NCBI GenBank assembly: GCA_004282745.1
Contig: SHMT01000020.1
Span: forward strand, 24,121 to 88,120
From: Candidatus Scalindua sp. SCAELEC01
Lineage (GTDB): Bacteria; Planctomycetota; Brocadiia; Brocadiales; Scalinduaceae
Direction: 5' to 3'
DNA: 64,000 nt
Shown piece by piece: positions 63,903 through 64,000 of the stretch; positions within the stretch are counted from its first letter, which is position 1; the number at the start of each line of letters is the position of its first letter. The notes beneath the pieces were generated by a model, which saw nothing but the letters and a program-made list of their open reading frames with translations, was not told the origin of the DNA and searched no databases. A program made the position numbers and the translations under genes.

Positions 63903-64000
63903 AAAAGGCGGTTTAAAAATGTGGCAGAGATGCCATGGACTTAAGCCTCGATCCGGTCTTTCATGCGATAGCTTTTTCCCTCGATAACCACTGTTTCAGC
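63875..64000 (-). mobile_element. IS21-family insertion sequence, one end
   Basis: The end TGTTAGCGGCGGTGTGAAAA begins inside the kinase gene. GGCGGTGTGAAAATG is repeated in altered form as GGCGGTTTAAAAATG 26 bases later, as in the multiple terminal repeats of IS21-type elements. The coding end of an IstB-like protein lies just inside. The element runs off the window. Confidence 0.7.
63941..64000 (-). CDS. IstB-like transposition ATPase, C-terminal end only
   Basis: Nineteen codons and a TAA are visible on the minus strand, ending IEGKSYRMKDRIEA. The IEGxSYRxK ending is like the C-terminus of IS21-family IstB helper ATPases. The assignment rests on this short tail and on the neighbouring terminal repeats. 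Confidence 0.55.
   Translation of the reverse strand, partial: AETVVIEGKSYRMKDRIEA

Overview
The window reads as a chromosomal segment of an AT-rich Gram-negative bacterium, most likely a planctomycete of the anammox group (Candidatus Scalindua/Brocadia-like). This placement is an inference. It rests on a signal peptidase I interrupted by zinc ribbons and a lectin-like insert, system II cytochrome c maturation (ResB plus CcsA-like), a phosphate-selective porin with long PstA/PstC proteins, RNase Y together with Rho, and large exported repeat proteins. Strong GGAGG-type ribosome binding sites are common.

Layout. 1-6.5 kb is an envelope/adhesin region: a 3D-domain protein cut by the window edge, tRNA-Thr(CGU), an exported repeat protein behind a c-di-GMP-I riboswitch, a divergent secreted Ig/FN3-type adhesin and an outer-membrane beta-barrel. 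8-18 kb holds housekeeping genes (coaE-rho, mnmG, rny, holB, ileS). 18.4-25.7 kb holds a DUF167 gene, acyP, cytochrome c maturation, an OmpA-type lipoprotein, hisI-thiE and purB. 25.8-34 kb holds groES-groEL, a receiver protein, a UbiA-type prenyltransferase and lepA-lepB-lptB-DUF2905. 34.4-40.4 kb is a long leftward cluster (ruvC, argB, argD, argF, rph, rdgB, cytochrome c). 40.7-46.4 kb holds pyrD-pyrK, polA and hpt. 46.6-52.6 kb is a second adhesin locus (LVIVD beta-propeller protein, collagen-like/S74 protein behind a second c-di-GMP-I riboswitch, divergent Ig-like protein). 53-61 kb is the phosphate regulon: porin, pstS, pstC, pstA, pstB, phoU behind a Pho-box array. 61.2-64 kb holds a decayed porin copy, a PhnD-like binding protein and a sensor kinase cut by an IS21-family element at the window end.

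The most interesting signal is that the two adhesin loci share one architecture. In each, a leftward gene for a secreted fibre-like protein follows a c-di-GMP-I riboswitch with an overlapping terminator. In each, a divergent secreted Ig-type gene follows the same TGTCA-N5-TGTCA-TAT-TGACA operator-like motif. This suggests a c-di-GMP-controlled surface or matrix module present at least twice.

The window is also rich in small palindromic repeats. Family A is a MITE of about 145 bp with 6-bp flanking duplications. Family B has TAAGGGCCCAGG-type ends, exists as a 45-bp core or about 210 bp with a filled centre, and supplies gene stop codons. A 30-32 nt GC-rich hairpin (family E) sits inside other repeats. 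Several shorter families also occur.
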